Assembly (NCBI RefSeq): GCF_025215495.1
Contig: NZ_CP104302.1
Location: 2,418,001-2,482,000 of the forward strand
Direction: 5' to 3'
Length of the DNA stretch: 64,000 bases
From: Mycolicibacterium brumae
Lineage (GTDB): Bacteria; Actinomycetota; Actinomycetes; Mycobacteriales; Mycobacteriaceae
Shown: in pieces, positions 1 to 8,181 of the stretch
How positions within the stretch are numbered: the first letter of the stretch is position 1
Layout of the letters: each line of letters begins with the position of its first letter
Notes under the pieces: generated by a model
The model's database searches: none
What the model saw: the letters and a program-made list of their open reading frames with translations, nothing else
What the model was told of the DNA's origin: nothing
Position numbers and translations under genes: made by a program

Positions 1-1
1 C

Positions 2-553
2 GCCGCGCTGCTGCGGGCGCTGGTGGCGGTGCCGCTGGTGCTGCCGCCGATGGTCGGCGGCGTGGCGCTGTTGTACCTGTTCGGCCGGACCGGCCCGGTG
101 GGGCGGGCACTGGTCGACGCGTTCGGTGTCACGCTGCCGTTCACACCCGCCGCGGTGGTGCTGGCCCAGGCATTCGTCGCGCTGCCGTTCCTGGTGCTGG
201 CCGTCGAAGGCGCCATCCGCGGGGTGAGCCTGCGCTACGAGCGCACCGCGGCCACCCTGGGCGCCGGCCCATGGCGGGTGCTGTGGCGGGTGACGTTGCC
301 GCTGGCCGGCTCCGGCATCGTGGTCGGGGTGATCCTGTGCTTCGCCCGGGCGCTCGGCGAGTTCGGGGCGACCGCGCTGTTCGCCGGCAACGCGCCCGGC
401 GTCACCCAGACCATGCCGCTGGCGATCTACACGGCGTTCAACGGCTCCGGGGCCGGCCGGGAGAGCGCGGTGGCGCTGTCGGTGCTGCTGCTGGGCACCG
501 CGGTATTGGTGCTCCTGTCGGTGCGGGCCTGGCGGCCGGGAGCGCTCCGATGA
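2..553 (+). CDS. modB: Molybdate ABC transporter permease ModB (5' end outside window)
   Basis: Inner-membrane permease of a molybdate importer; it forms the channel driven by ModC. The reading frame is open from the first complete codon, so the N-terminus lies upstream of the window. Visible are hydrophobic segments and the cytoplasmic coupling loop with the EAA-type pattern (YERTAATLGAGPWRVLWRVTLPLA), followed by FARALGEFGATALFAGN, which is typical of ModB/CysT-type permeases. The stop overlaps the modC start by 4 nt (ATGA), so the two are translationally coupled. Molybdate specificity is inferred from the ModC partner and from the neighbouring nar and moaA genes; a sulfate or tungstate permease is the main alternative. 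Confidence 0.85.
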   Translation, partial: AALLRALVAVPLVLPPMVGGVALLYLFGRTGPVGRALVDAFGVTLPFTPAAVVLAQAFVALPFLVLAVEGAIRGVSLRYERTAATLGAGPWRVLWRVTLPLAGSGIVVGVILCFARALGEFGATALFAGNAPGVTQTMPLAIYTAFNGSGAGRESAVALSVLLLGTAVLVLLSVRAWRPGALR

Positions 554-1263
554 GCACGGCGCTGGACGCGCACGTCGTGGTCGAGCTCGCCGGGCTCGAT
601 GTGCGGCTGCGCGCCGCAGCGGGCGAAGTGGTCGCGGTGATGGGCCCCAGCGGCGCGGGCAAGACGATGCTGCTGGAGACCATCGCCGGACTGAACCGAC
701 TCGACGACGGCCGGATCACCCTCGGGGAGACGGTGCTGGCCGACGCCGGCCGGCACACCCCGCCGTCGCGCCGGGCCGTCGGGCTGCTCGGCCAGGACGC
801 GCTGCTGTTCCCGCACATGAGCGCTGCGGAGAACATCGCGTTCGCGGCGCGCAGCGCCGAACTGGACCGCGTCGGCGCGCGTCGCGTCGCCGAGGACTGG
901 CTGGATCGGGTCGGGCTGGGCGGACTCGGCGCCCGCCGGCCCGACCAGCTTTCCGGCGGACAGCGGCAGCGGGTCGCGCTGGCCCGGGCGCTGGCCGCCC
1001 GCCCGGCGCTGCTGCTGCTCGACGAGCCGTTCAGTTCCCTGGACGTCGAAGCCGCCGCCACGCTGCGCCAGACCATCGCCGGTCAGCTGGGCGGCACCAC
1101 CACGGTGCTGGTGTCGCACGGGGTCGCCGACGCCGCCGCATTGGCCGACCGCCTGGTGATCCTGGAGGCCGGCCGGATCACCCAGGACGGCCCGGTCGCC
1201 GAGGTGCTGGCGATGCCGGCCACCCGGTTCGCCGAGGCGGTGTCGGCCAGCCGCGCGGTGTAG
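550..1263 (+). CDS. modC: Molybdate ABC transporter ATP-binding protein ModC, short form
   Basis: ATPase that powers molybdate uptake with ModB. Walker A is GPSGAGKT (residues 32-39), the signature is LSGGQRQRVALARAL, Walker B is LLLLDEPFSSLD, and the switch histidine is in VLVSHG. The start is the ATG overlapping the modB stop. At 237 residues it is far shorter than the usual ~350-residue ModC, because the C-terminal molybdate-binding Mop/TOBE domain is missing; the stop follows directly after the nucleotide-binding domain. Loss of that domain suggests loss of feedback inhibition by molybdate (inference). It is convergent with narI, 2 nt away. Confidence 0.88.
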   Translation: MSTALDAHVVVELAGLDVRLRAAAGEVVAVMGPSGAGKTMLLETIAGLNRLDDGRITLGETVLADAGRHTPPSRRAVGLLGQDALLFPHMSAAENIAFAARSAELDRVGARRVAEDWLDRVGLGGLGARRPDQLSGGQRQRVALARALAARPALLLLDEPFSSLDVEAAATLRQTIAGQLGGTTTVLVSHGVADAAALADRLVILEAGRITQDGPVAEVLAMPATRFAEAVSASRAV

Positions 1264-1265
1264 CG

Positions 1266-2024
1266 CTAAAGCTTGTGCAGGCGGGCGGGGTCGGGCGCTT
1301 CGATCGGGTCCCAGCCGCGGCGCGCGGCCCGGTTGCCGCGGTGGTCGTCGCGGGAGCGGTAGACCACGTACGGCCGGAACAGGTAACCGACCGGCGCCGA
1401 GAACACGTGCACCAGCCGGGTGAAGGGCCACAGCGCGAACAGCAGGCAGGCGCTGACGATGTGGATCTTGAACGCCAGCGGCACGTCGGCCATCAGCTCC
1501 GGGTGCGGGTCCAGCAGAATCAGGTCGCGGAACCACGGCGACACCGTCGAGCGGTAGTCGTAGCCCTTGCCGAACACCTGGTGCGCCGAGGTGGCGAGGG
1601 TCCCGAAAAACAGCGTGGACCCGAGCATCACGTACATGAGCTTGTCCATCTTGGTGGTGGCCAGGAACACCGCGGCCACCATGCGCCGGCGGTAGATCAG
1701 GATCGCCAGCCCAGCCAGGGTGAGCACCGCGGCGAACGACCCCATCCAGGTGGCGCCCAGGTGGTAGGCGTGCTCATCGATGCCGATGGCGTAGAGCCAT
1801 TCGGCCGGGATGAGCAGGCCGACGGCGTGGCCAGCGATGACCATCAGGATGCCGTAGTGGAACATCGGCGATCCCCAGCGCAGCAGCCGGTTCTCGTAGC
1901 TCTGCGACGAGCGGGTGGTCCAGCCGAATTTGTCGTAGCGGTACCGCCACAGGTGGCCGACGACGAAGGTCGCGAAGCAGATGTAGGGCGCCGCCACCCA
2001 GAGCAGGATCTCGAGTGTGTTCAT
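1266..2024 (-). CDS. narI: Respiratory nitrate reductase gamma subunit NarI
   Basis: Membrane cytochrome b subunit that oxidises quinol and passes electrons to NarH. The 252-residue protein has about five transmembrane segments. Histidines suitable as haem ligands are in FHYGILMVIAGHAVG (two) and in AHQVFG and KIHIVSA. Length and residues match NarI. The ATG overlaps the narJ stop by 4 nt (TCAT on the plus strand), which excludes the longer upstream frame. It is the last gene of the leftward narGHJI operon. Confidence 0.95.
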   Translation of the reverse strand: MNTLEILLWVAAPYICFATFVVGHLWRYRYDKFGWTTRSSQSYENRLLRWGSPMFHYGILMVIAGHAVGLLIPAEWLYAIGIDEHAYHLGATWMGSFAAVLTLAGLAILIYRRRMVAAVFLATTKMDKLMYVMLGSTLFFGTLATSAHQVFGKGYDYRSTVSPWFRDLILLDPHPELMADVPLAFKIHIVSACLLFALWPFTRLVHVFSAPVGYLFRPYVVYRSRDDHRGNRAARRGWDPIEAPDPARLHKL

Positions 2025-2665
2025 CGCGTGCTCCCGGCGAATCCGAAGGCGGGCATGGGCAGACTCAATCCGACGGTTTCGGCCGGCGGGCCGTCGTTGA
2101 CCAGCGCCAGCACCCGGGCGCGGGTGCGCTCGCCGATCGGCGGCAGCGACGCCGTCACCGCCCGGATCACCGGGGCCCAGGGACTGCCCATGCCCTCCAG
2201 CGCGGTGCGCAGCACCTCGAGTCCGTCGCGGTGGGCGGCCAGGAGCGCGCCGGCGATCGGTGAACCGGAACGCGCCGAGAACTCCAGCACCGCGGGCAGG
2301 TAGTCGGGCAGCTCGGCGGCGTCGAACTCCCAGCCGGCGGCGCGGTAGGCCTCCAGGAACGCCACCAGCGCGGTCCCGCGGCGGCGGGTGTCTCCGGTGG
2401 CGTAGTAACTCAAATACATCGAGCATTTGCGTTTGAGGTCGAAGGTGGCGACGTAGTCGCGCTGCAGCGCCAGCGGCCCGCTGTCCGACACGGCGTCGAT
2501 GAAGGCGAGCAGTTCGCCGGCGATCGGGGTGGGCAGCGCGGCGGCGTGCGCGCGCAGGCCCGGCAGCCGGTCGAACCAGACCGCGTCGGGGTAGTCCAGC
2601 AGCAGCGAGGCCAACATGTGGGCATGGGCCCGGGTGCGCTCATCCATCCGGACCGGCGCGGTCAT
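2021..2665 (-). CDS. narJ: Nitrate reductase assembly chaperone NarJ
   Basis: Cytoplasmic TorD/NarJ-family chaperone needed to insert the molybdenum cofactor into NarG and attach NarGH to NarI; it is not part of the finished enzyme. The 214-residue helical protein contains the family pattern LLLDYPD near residue 22 and YVATFDLKRKCSMYLSYYATGDTRRRG in the centre. It overlaps both narH (upstream) and narI (downstream) by 4 nt, so the whole operon appears coupled. Confidence 0.93.
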   Translation of the reverse strand: MTAPVRMDERTRAHAHMLASLLLDYPDAVWFDRLPGLRAHAAALPTPIAGELLAFIDAVSDSGPLALQRDYVATFDLKRKCSMYLSYYATGDTRRRGTALVAFLEAYRAAGWEFDAAELPDYLPAVLEFSARSGSPIAGALLAAHRDGLEVLRTALEGMGSPWAPVIRAVTASLPPIGERTRARVLALVNDGPPAETVGLSLPMPAFGFAGSTR

Positions 2666-4293
2666 CGCTCACCTCGGTGCGGGAACATCCCGTCGGGGCG
2701 GCCGTTGCCGTCCCAGTTGAGCAGGTTGACCTTGCCCGACGACGGCTGGTCGGCGGTCTGCCGGGCAGCCAGCCCGTGGAAGTTCTCCACCGCCACCGGC
2801 ACCGAATATCCACTGGCGGAACCGAATACGCCGCCGCCCATCCCGGGCCCGCCGTCATAGTCCAGGGCGCAGGCCAGTTCGTCGAGTTGGCGCCCCTGCT
2901 CGGCGTGCGCGGTGGGGATGACGTAACGGTCCTCGTACTTCGCGATCGCCAGCAGCCGGTACATCTCCTCGATGTCGCGGCCCGTCATGCCGACCGCGGT
3001 GGCGATCCGCTCATCGCGCTCGTTGTCGAGGTTGATTCCGCGCATGTAGGAACGCATGGCCGCCAGCCGGCGCAGCGCTGTGTCCACCGGGGCGACATCC
3101 CCGGCGGTGAACAATTCGGCCAGGTAGCCGATCGGGATGCGCAGTTTGTCGATCGCGGCGAACAGGGTGCGCGCGTCCTCCCCGTCGTTGCCGGATCCGC
3201 TGACCACGTCGACGACCGGTGACAGCGGCGGGATGTACCAGACCATCGGCATGGTGCGGTACTCCGGATGCAGCGGCAGCGCCACCTCATAGCGCTGGAT
3301 CAGTTTCCAGATCGGGCTGGCCTGCGCGGCTTCGATCCAGTCCTCGGGGATGCCGTCGCGGCGGGCTGCTTCCACGACGGCCGGGTCATGGGGATCCAGC
3401 AGCACCGCGCGGTGCGCGTCGAGCAGGTCGTGCTCATTCTCCACCGCTGCCGCGGCGGCGACCTTCTCCACGTCGTAGAGAACCAGGCCCAGGTAGCGCA
3501 GCCGCCCGACGCAGGTTTCCGAGCACACCGTCGGCAGGCCGACCTCGATCCGCGGATAGCACAGCGTGCACTTCTCGGCCTTGCCGGTCTTGTGGTTGAA
3601 GTACACCTTCTTGTAGGGACACCCCGACACGCACATCCGCCACCCGCGGCAGGCGTCCTGGTCGACCAGCACGATGCCGTCCTCGGCGCGCTTGTACATC
3701 GCGCCAGACGGACACGACGCCACACAGGCGGGGTTCAGGCAGTGTTCGCAGATCCGCGGCAGGTAGAACATGAAGGCCTTCTCGAACTCGGCCTCCACCT
3801 GTTCGCTCATCTTGGCCAGGATCGGGTCCTCGTGCATGGTCTCCAGCGAGCCACCGAGGTCGTCGTCCCAGTTCGCCGACCAGGAGATTTTCATGTCCTG
3901 TCCGGTGATCAGGCTCTTGGGCCGGGCGACCGGGGTGTGCTGGCCGGCCGGGGAGTTGATGAGCATGTCGTAGTCGTAGGTCCACGGCTCGTAGTAGTCG
4001 CTCATCTCCGGCAGCTTCGGGTTGGAGAAGATCCGCAGCAGCTTGGCGAACCGGCCGCCGGCGCGCAGCTTCAGCCGGCCGCGGCGGGTCCGCACCCAGC
4101 CGCCCTGCCACTTGTCCTGGTCCTGGTATCCGCGCGGAAACCCAACGCCCGGACGGGTTTCCACATTGTTGAACCACACGTATTCCACGCCCGTGCGGTT
4201 GGTCCAGGCCTGCTTACAGGTGACCGAGCAGGTGTGGCACCCGATGCACTTGTCGAGGTTCATCACCATCGCCATCTGCGCCATGACCTTCAT
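2662..4293 (-). CDS. narH: Respiratory nitrate reductase beta subunit NarH
   Basis: Iron-sulfur electron-transfer subunit between NarI and NarG. The 543-residue protein carries four ferredoxin-type cysteine groups: CIGCHTCSVTC (residues 16-26), CEHCLNPACVASC, the group CRGWRMCVSGC, and CTLCYP with later cysteines in VCSETC. The third has Trp where the others have Cys, which is the hallmark of the NarH [3Fe-4S] centre. The start is the ATG (MKVMAQM) overlapping the narG stop by 4 nt; a longer open frame upstream only shadows narG. Confidence 0.96.
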   Translation of the reverse strand: MKVMAQMAMVMNLDKCIGCHTCSVTCKQAWTNRTGVEYVWFNNVETRPGVGFPRGYQDQDKWQGGWVRTRRGRLKLRAGGRFAKLLRIFSNPKLPEMSDYYEPWTYDYDMLINSPAGQHTPVARPKSLITGQDMKISWSANWDDDLGGSLETMHEDPILAKMSEQVEAEFEKAFMFYLPRICEHCLNPACVASCPSGAMYKRAEDGIVLVDQDACRGWRMCVSGCPYKKVYFNHKTGKAEKCTLCYPRIEVGLPTVCSETCVGRLRYLGLVLYDVEKVAAAAAVENEHDLLDAHRAVLLDPHDPAVVEAARRDGIPEDWIEAAQASPIWKLIQRYEVALPLHPEYRTMPMVWYIPPLSPVVDVVSGSGNDGEDARTLFAAIDKLRIPIGYLAELFTAGDVAPVDTALRRLAAMRSYMRGINLDNERDERIATAVGMTGRDIEEMYRLLAIAKYEDRYVIPTAHAEQGRQLDELACALDYDGGPGMGGGVFGSASGYSVPVAVENFHGLAARQTADQPSSGKVNLLNWDGNGRPDGMFPHRGER

Positions 4294-7200
4294 CGGTACG
4301 CCACCTCCTGGCTGCGGCGACGGATGGTCGTCACCTCGTCGCGCTGGTTCCCGGTGGGACCGAGATAGTTGAACGCCCAGGCCAATTGGGCGTACCCGCC
4401 GATCAGGTGGCTGGGTTTGAGCAGGATCCGGGTCAGCGAGTTGTGGATACCGCCGCGCAGCCCGGACGCCTCGGCGATCGGCACGTCCACGGTGCGGTCG
4501 GTGGCGTGGTACATGTACACCGTGCCCTCGGGCATCCGGTGGCTGACGTTGGCGCGGGCGACGACAACGCCGTTGCGGTTGACCGCCTCGATCCACTCGT
4601 TGTCGCGGACCCCGATCTTCGCGGCGTCCTGTGGGCTCATCCAAATGACCGGACCGCCGCGTGACAGCGACAGCATGAACAGGTTGTCCTGGTATTCGGA
4701 GTGGATCGACCACTTGGAGTGCGGTGTCAGGTAGCGCACCGAGACGTCGGTTGAGGTTGTCGCGCCGAGTATTTCGTCGCCGAAGAGCCGGTGCATATCC
4801 AGCGGCGGGCGGTAGGTCGGCAGGTTCTCCCCCAACTCCGACATCCAGTCGTGGTCGAGGTAGAAGTGTTGTCGGCCGGTCAAGGTGTGCCACGGCTTGA
4901 GGTGCTCGACGTTCACCGCGAAAGCGGTGTAGCGCCGCCCGCCGTGTTCGGACCCCGACCACTCCGGCGAGGTGATCACGCTGCGCGGCTGAATCGACAC
5001 GTCGGAGAAGGTGATGTGCGACCCGGCGTGGTCGGCGGCCAGGAACGCCAGCTCCTGGCCGGTCTGGCGCTCCAACTCGCGAAAGCCCGCGACGGCGACA
5101 CGGCCGTTGGTGGTGCCCGACAGCGCCAGGATCACCTCGCAGACCCGCTGGTCGGTGTCCAGCCGCACGCTGCCCGCGTAGGGGCCGGCGGCGACGGTCC
5201 CGTTGAGCCCGGCCAGACGTTTGAGTTCCGGCTCATAGCTGTACTTGACGCCCTTGGTGACCAGACCGAGCTTGCCGATCAGCGGGCCCAGGGTCTTCCA
5301 GCGCTCGGCGAGCATCGGGTAATCCCGTTCCACCACAACAAGTTTCGGCATTGTCACACCCGGTTTCAGCGGGGCGTCGACCACCCGGCCGTGCGGGGTG
5401 GCCAGCACGTCGGGGGTGTCGTGCTGAAGCGGGGTGGCGACCAGGTCGCGGCGCACCCCGAGGTGACCGCGCGCGTACTCACTGAACCGCTCGGCCAACA
5501 GGCCGAACATCTCGTAGTCGGTCTTGGTCTGCCAAGGCGGGTTGATCGCCGGGTTGAACGAGTGCACGAACGGGTGCATGTCCGTCGAGGACAGGTCATG
5601 CTTTTCATACCAGGTGGCCGCAGGCATCACCAGGTCGGAGAACAGCGTGGTGCTGGTCATCCGGAAGTCCGCGGTCAGCAGCAGGTCGAGCTTGCCCTCG
5701 GGGGCCTGCTCGCGCCACCGGATGCTCGAAGGCCGGGACCCCTCGGAAGTTTCAGCGGCCCGAACCGCCGAGTCGGCCCCCAGCAGGTGCTTGAGGAAGT
5801 ACTCGTTGCCCTTGCCGGAGGAGCCCAGGATGTTGGCCCGCCAGATCAGCGCGATCCGGGGGAAGTTCTCCGTCGCGTCCGGGTCCTCGACTGCGTAGCG
5901 CAGCGAGCCGTCGTTCAGGCTGTCCACCACGTGCTGGGCCGGGTCCTTGCCGAGGACATCGGCTTCGTCGCACAGCGCCAATGGGTTTCGATTGAACGTC
6001 GGGTAGCTGGGCATCCAGCCGCGCTTGACCGACTCGACCAGGCAGTCGGCGGTGGTGCGGCCGGCGAAGACGTCTCGGCTCAGCGGGGACGCCAGCGCGT
6101 CAGCGGGCAACCCGTCGTAACGCCACTGGTCAGTGGCGATGTACCAGAACGCGGTGCCGATGTTGAACCGCGGCGGGCGGTTCCAGTCCGCGGCCGCGGC
6201 ATACTGCTGGTAGCCGGTGACCGGGCGGACCTTCTCCTGCCCGACGTAGTGCGCCCAACCGCCGCCATTTCTGCCCTGGCAGCCGGTCAGGGTGGTCAGC
6301 GCCAGGAAGGTGCGGTAGATGGTGTCGGAGTGGAACCAATGATTGGTCCCGGCGCCCATCAGGATCATCGACCGGCCGCCGGAACGCACTGCGTTGTCGG
6401 CGAATTCGCGTGCGATGCGGGTGACCTGCGCGGCCGGCACCGAGGTGTGCCGCTGCTGCCAGGACGGGGTTCCCGGGGTGGAGTCGTCGTCGTATCCGGT
6501 CGGCCAGTGACCGGGCAGGCCATCGCGGCCGACGCCGTACTGGGCCAGCATCAAGTCGAAAACCGTGGTGACCTTCCGCCCGGCGACCGCGCGCACCGGC
6601 ACGCCACGGCGCACCACGCCTGAGCCGCCGGCATGTTCCTGACCGGGCGCGGGGTCCAGGTCGAACCGCGGCAGCGCGATCTCGGCGGTTTGCCCGTCCC
6701 AGTCCGCCAGGTCGGCGATCGACAGCGGCGGACAGATGTCGCCCAAATCGAGGTTCCAGCGGCCTTCGTCCTCCGCGGAAAACCGGTGTCCCAGTGAGCC
6801 GTTGGGCACCACCGGCGTCCCGTCGGCGTCGAGCAGCACTGGTTTGAACTCGGCGTTGCCCTGCTGCGCGGCCGCGCCGTCGAGGTCGGAGGCGGTGAGG
6901 AACTTGCCCGGCACCAGCGCGTCGCCGTGAGGTTCCAGCGCGACCAGGAACGGCGCGTCGGTGAAGCGGCGCTGATAGTCCTCGAACGCGGGAGTGCGCG
7001 TGTCGACGAAGTGCTCGCGCAGGATGACGTGCCCCATGGCCAGCGCGACTGCGGCGTCGGTTCCCGGATGCGGGGCGACCCACTCGTCGGCGAACTTGGT
7101 GTTGTCGGTGTAGTCCGGCGAGACGGTGACGACCTTCTGACCGCGGTAGCGCGCCTCGGCCATGAAGTGCGCGTCCGGGGTGCGGGTCACCGGCACATTG

Positions 7201-8012
7201 GATCCCCACATGATCAGATAGCCGGCGTTCCACCAGTCCGCGGACTCCGGCACGTCGGTCTGGTCGCCGAACACCTGGGGGCTGGCCACCGGCAGGTCGG
7301 CGTACCAGTCGTAGAACGACAGCATGGTGCCGCCGATCAGGTTCAGAAAGCGCGCTCCGGCGCCGTGCGACACCATCGACATGGCCGGGATCGGCGAGAA
7401 GCCGGCGATCCGGTCGGGACCGTATTTCACCAGCGTGTGCACGTGCGCGGCGGCCGCGATCTCCAGCGCCTCGTCCCAGCTGGTGCGGATCAGCCCGCCC
7501 TTCCCGCGGGCCCGCTTGTACTGGGTGGCCTTCGCCGGGTCTTCGACGATGGCCGCCCATGCGTCGACCGGATCCGGATGGGTCTCCTTGGCGTCGCGCC
7601 ACAACCGCGCCAGCACATCGCGGATGTAGGGGTAGCGCACCCGGGTGGGCGAATAGGTGTACCAACTGAACGCGGCGCCGCGGGGACAGCCGCGCGGTTC
7701 GTACTCCGGAGAGTCCGGCCCCACCGAGGGGTAATCGGTCTGCTGGGTCTCCCAGGTGATGATGCCGTCCTTGACGTACACCTTCCAGGAGCACGACCCG
7801 GTGCAGTTGACGCCGTGGGTGGAGCGCACCACCTTGTCGTGCGACCAGCGGTCCCGGTAGAACGCGTCACCTGCGCGACCGCCCTCCAGATAGACCGTCC
7901 GCAGGTCCTCGGACACTGTGCCCGGGCGCAGGAACCGTCCCATGCTCAGCAACGCGTCGGCCAACGGGCCGTCTGTCGCGGGACCGACCTCGGCGCCGTT
8001 GCCGCGGGTCAT
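4290..8012 (-). CDS. narG: Respiratory nitrate reductase alpha subunit NarG
   Basis: Catalytic subunit that reduces nitrate to nitrite at a bis-MGD molybdenum centre. The protein is 1240 residues, the expected NarG length. The N-terminal FS0 cluster motif H66-x3-C70-x3-C74 is present (THGVNCTGSCSW), with the fourth cysteine in EPRGCPRG. The family patterns YDWYADLP, MWGSNVPVTRTPDAHF and HFYLDHDWM are clear. ATG at 8012 was chosen because GGGGAGAGG lies 8 nt upstream; a start 45 nt earlier has no such site. First gene of narGHJI, transcribed away from narK. Confidence 0.97.
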   Translation of the reverse strand: MTRGNGAEVGPATDGPLADALLSMGRFLRPGTVSEDLRTVYLEGGRAGDAFYRDRWSHDKVVRSTHGVNCTGSCSWKVYVKDGIITWETQQTDYPSVGPDSPEYEPRGCPRGAAFSWYTYSPTRVRYPYIRDVLARLWRDAKETHPDPVDAWAAIVEDPAKATQYKRARGKGGLIRTSWDEALEIAAAAHVHTLVKYGPDRIAGFSPIPAMSMVSHGAGARFLNLIGGTMLSFYDWYADLPVASPQVFGDQTDVPESADWWNAGYLIMWGSNVPVTRTPDAHFMAEARYRGQKVVTVSPDYTDNTKFADEWVAPHPGTDAAVALAMGHVILREHFVDTRTPAFEDYQRRFTDAPFLVALEPHGDALVPGKFLTASDLDGAAAQQGNAEFKPVLLDADGTPVVPNGSLGHRFSAEDEGRWNLDLGDICPPLSIADLADWDGQTAEIALPRFDLDPAPGQEHAGGSGVVRRGVPVRAVAGRKVTTVFDLMLAQYGVGRDGLPGHWPTGYDDDSTPGTPSWQQRHTSVPAAQVTRIAREFADNAVRSGGRSMILMGAGTNHWFHSDTIYRTFLALTTLTGCQGRNGGGWAHYVGQEKVRPVTGYQQYAAAADWNRPPRFNIGTAFWYIATDQWRYDGLPADALASPLSRDVFAGRTTADCLVESVKRGWMPSYPTFNRNPLALCDEADVLGKDPAQHVVDSLNDGSLRYAVEDPDATENFPRIALIWRANILGSSGKGNEYFLKHLLGADSAVRAAETSEGSRPSSIRWREQAPEGKLDLLLTADFRMTSTTLFSDLVMPAATWYEKHDLSSTDMHPFVHSFNPAINPPWQTKTDYEMFGLLAERFSEYARGHLGVRRDLVATPLQHDTPDVLATPHGRVVDAPLKPGVTMPKLVVVERDYPMLAERWKTLGPLIGKLGLVTKGVKYSYEPELKRLAGLNGTVAAGPYAGSVRLDTDQRVCEVILALSGTTNGRVAVAGFRELERQTGQELAFLAADHAGSHITFSDVSIQPRSVITSPEWSGSEHGGRRYTAFAVNVEHLKPWHTLTGRQHFYLDHDWMSELGENLPTYRPPLDMHRLFGDEILGATTSTDVSVRYLTPHSKWSIHSEYQDNLFMLSLSRGGPVIWMSPQDAAKIGVRDNEWIEAVNRNGVVVARANVSHRMPEGTVYMYHATDRTVDVPIAEASGLRGGIHNSLTRILLKPSHLIGGYAQLAWAFNYLGPTGNQRDEVTTIRRRSQEVAYR

Positions 8013-8082
8013 CGCCGTCACCTCTCCCCGTAAGAGTTGTCTGCCGACTGCGCCCATCCTGCTCCCTCATCGAAGAGCCCAC

Positions 8083-8114
8083 AAGCAAGGCTGTGCTTAC
8101 TTGCAGATTGCAAG
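8083..8114. promoter_or_regulatory. Two inverted repeats between narG and narK (operator candidates)
   Basis: The 169-bp divergent interval holds two adjacent inverted repeats: AAGCA-N6-TGCTT at 8083-8098 and the perfect CTTGCA-GAT-TGCAAG at 8100-8114. The half CTTGC recurs just downstream, after GA. Their position between the reductase operon and the transporter gene suits a regulator acting on both; the regulator is not identified. Confidence 0.4.
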
Positions 8115-8167
8115 ACTTGCTGTGATCAAGAGTTGGAAAACGCTTATCTGCCAGTCATTTTGACGAC

Positions 8168-8173
8168 TACGCT
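8168..8173 (+). promoter_or_regulatory. Candidate -10 box (TACGCT) of narK
   Basis: TACGCT fits the mycobacterial TANNNT -10 consensus and ends 8 nt before the narK ATG, which predicts transcription starting at or next to the start codon (a leaderless mRNA). No ribosome binding site is visible, consistent with this. No clear -35. Confidence 0.35.
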
Positions 8174-8181
8174 CGCCTGAC

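Noticed and set aside
2662..4962. NarH with a ~220-residue N-terminal extension
   Set aside because: The extension is antisense-frame shadow of narG; the ATG at 4293 overlaps the narG stop and starts at the conserved MKVMAQM.
4791..6623. Long plus-strand ORF (610 codons) opposite narG
   Set aside because: GC-rich shadow of narG with low-complexity Arg/Gly/His composition and no recognisable domain; the same holds for 15184-17214 and 19456-21480.
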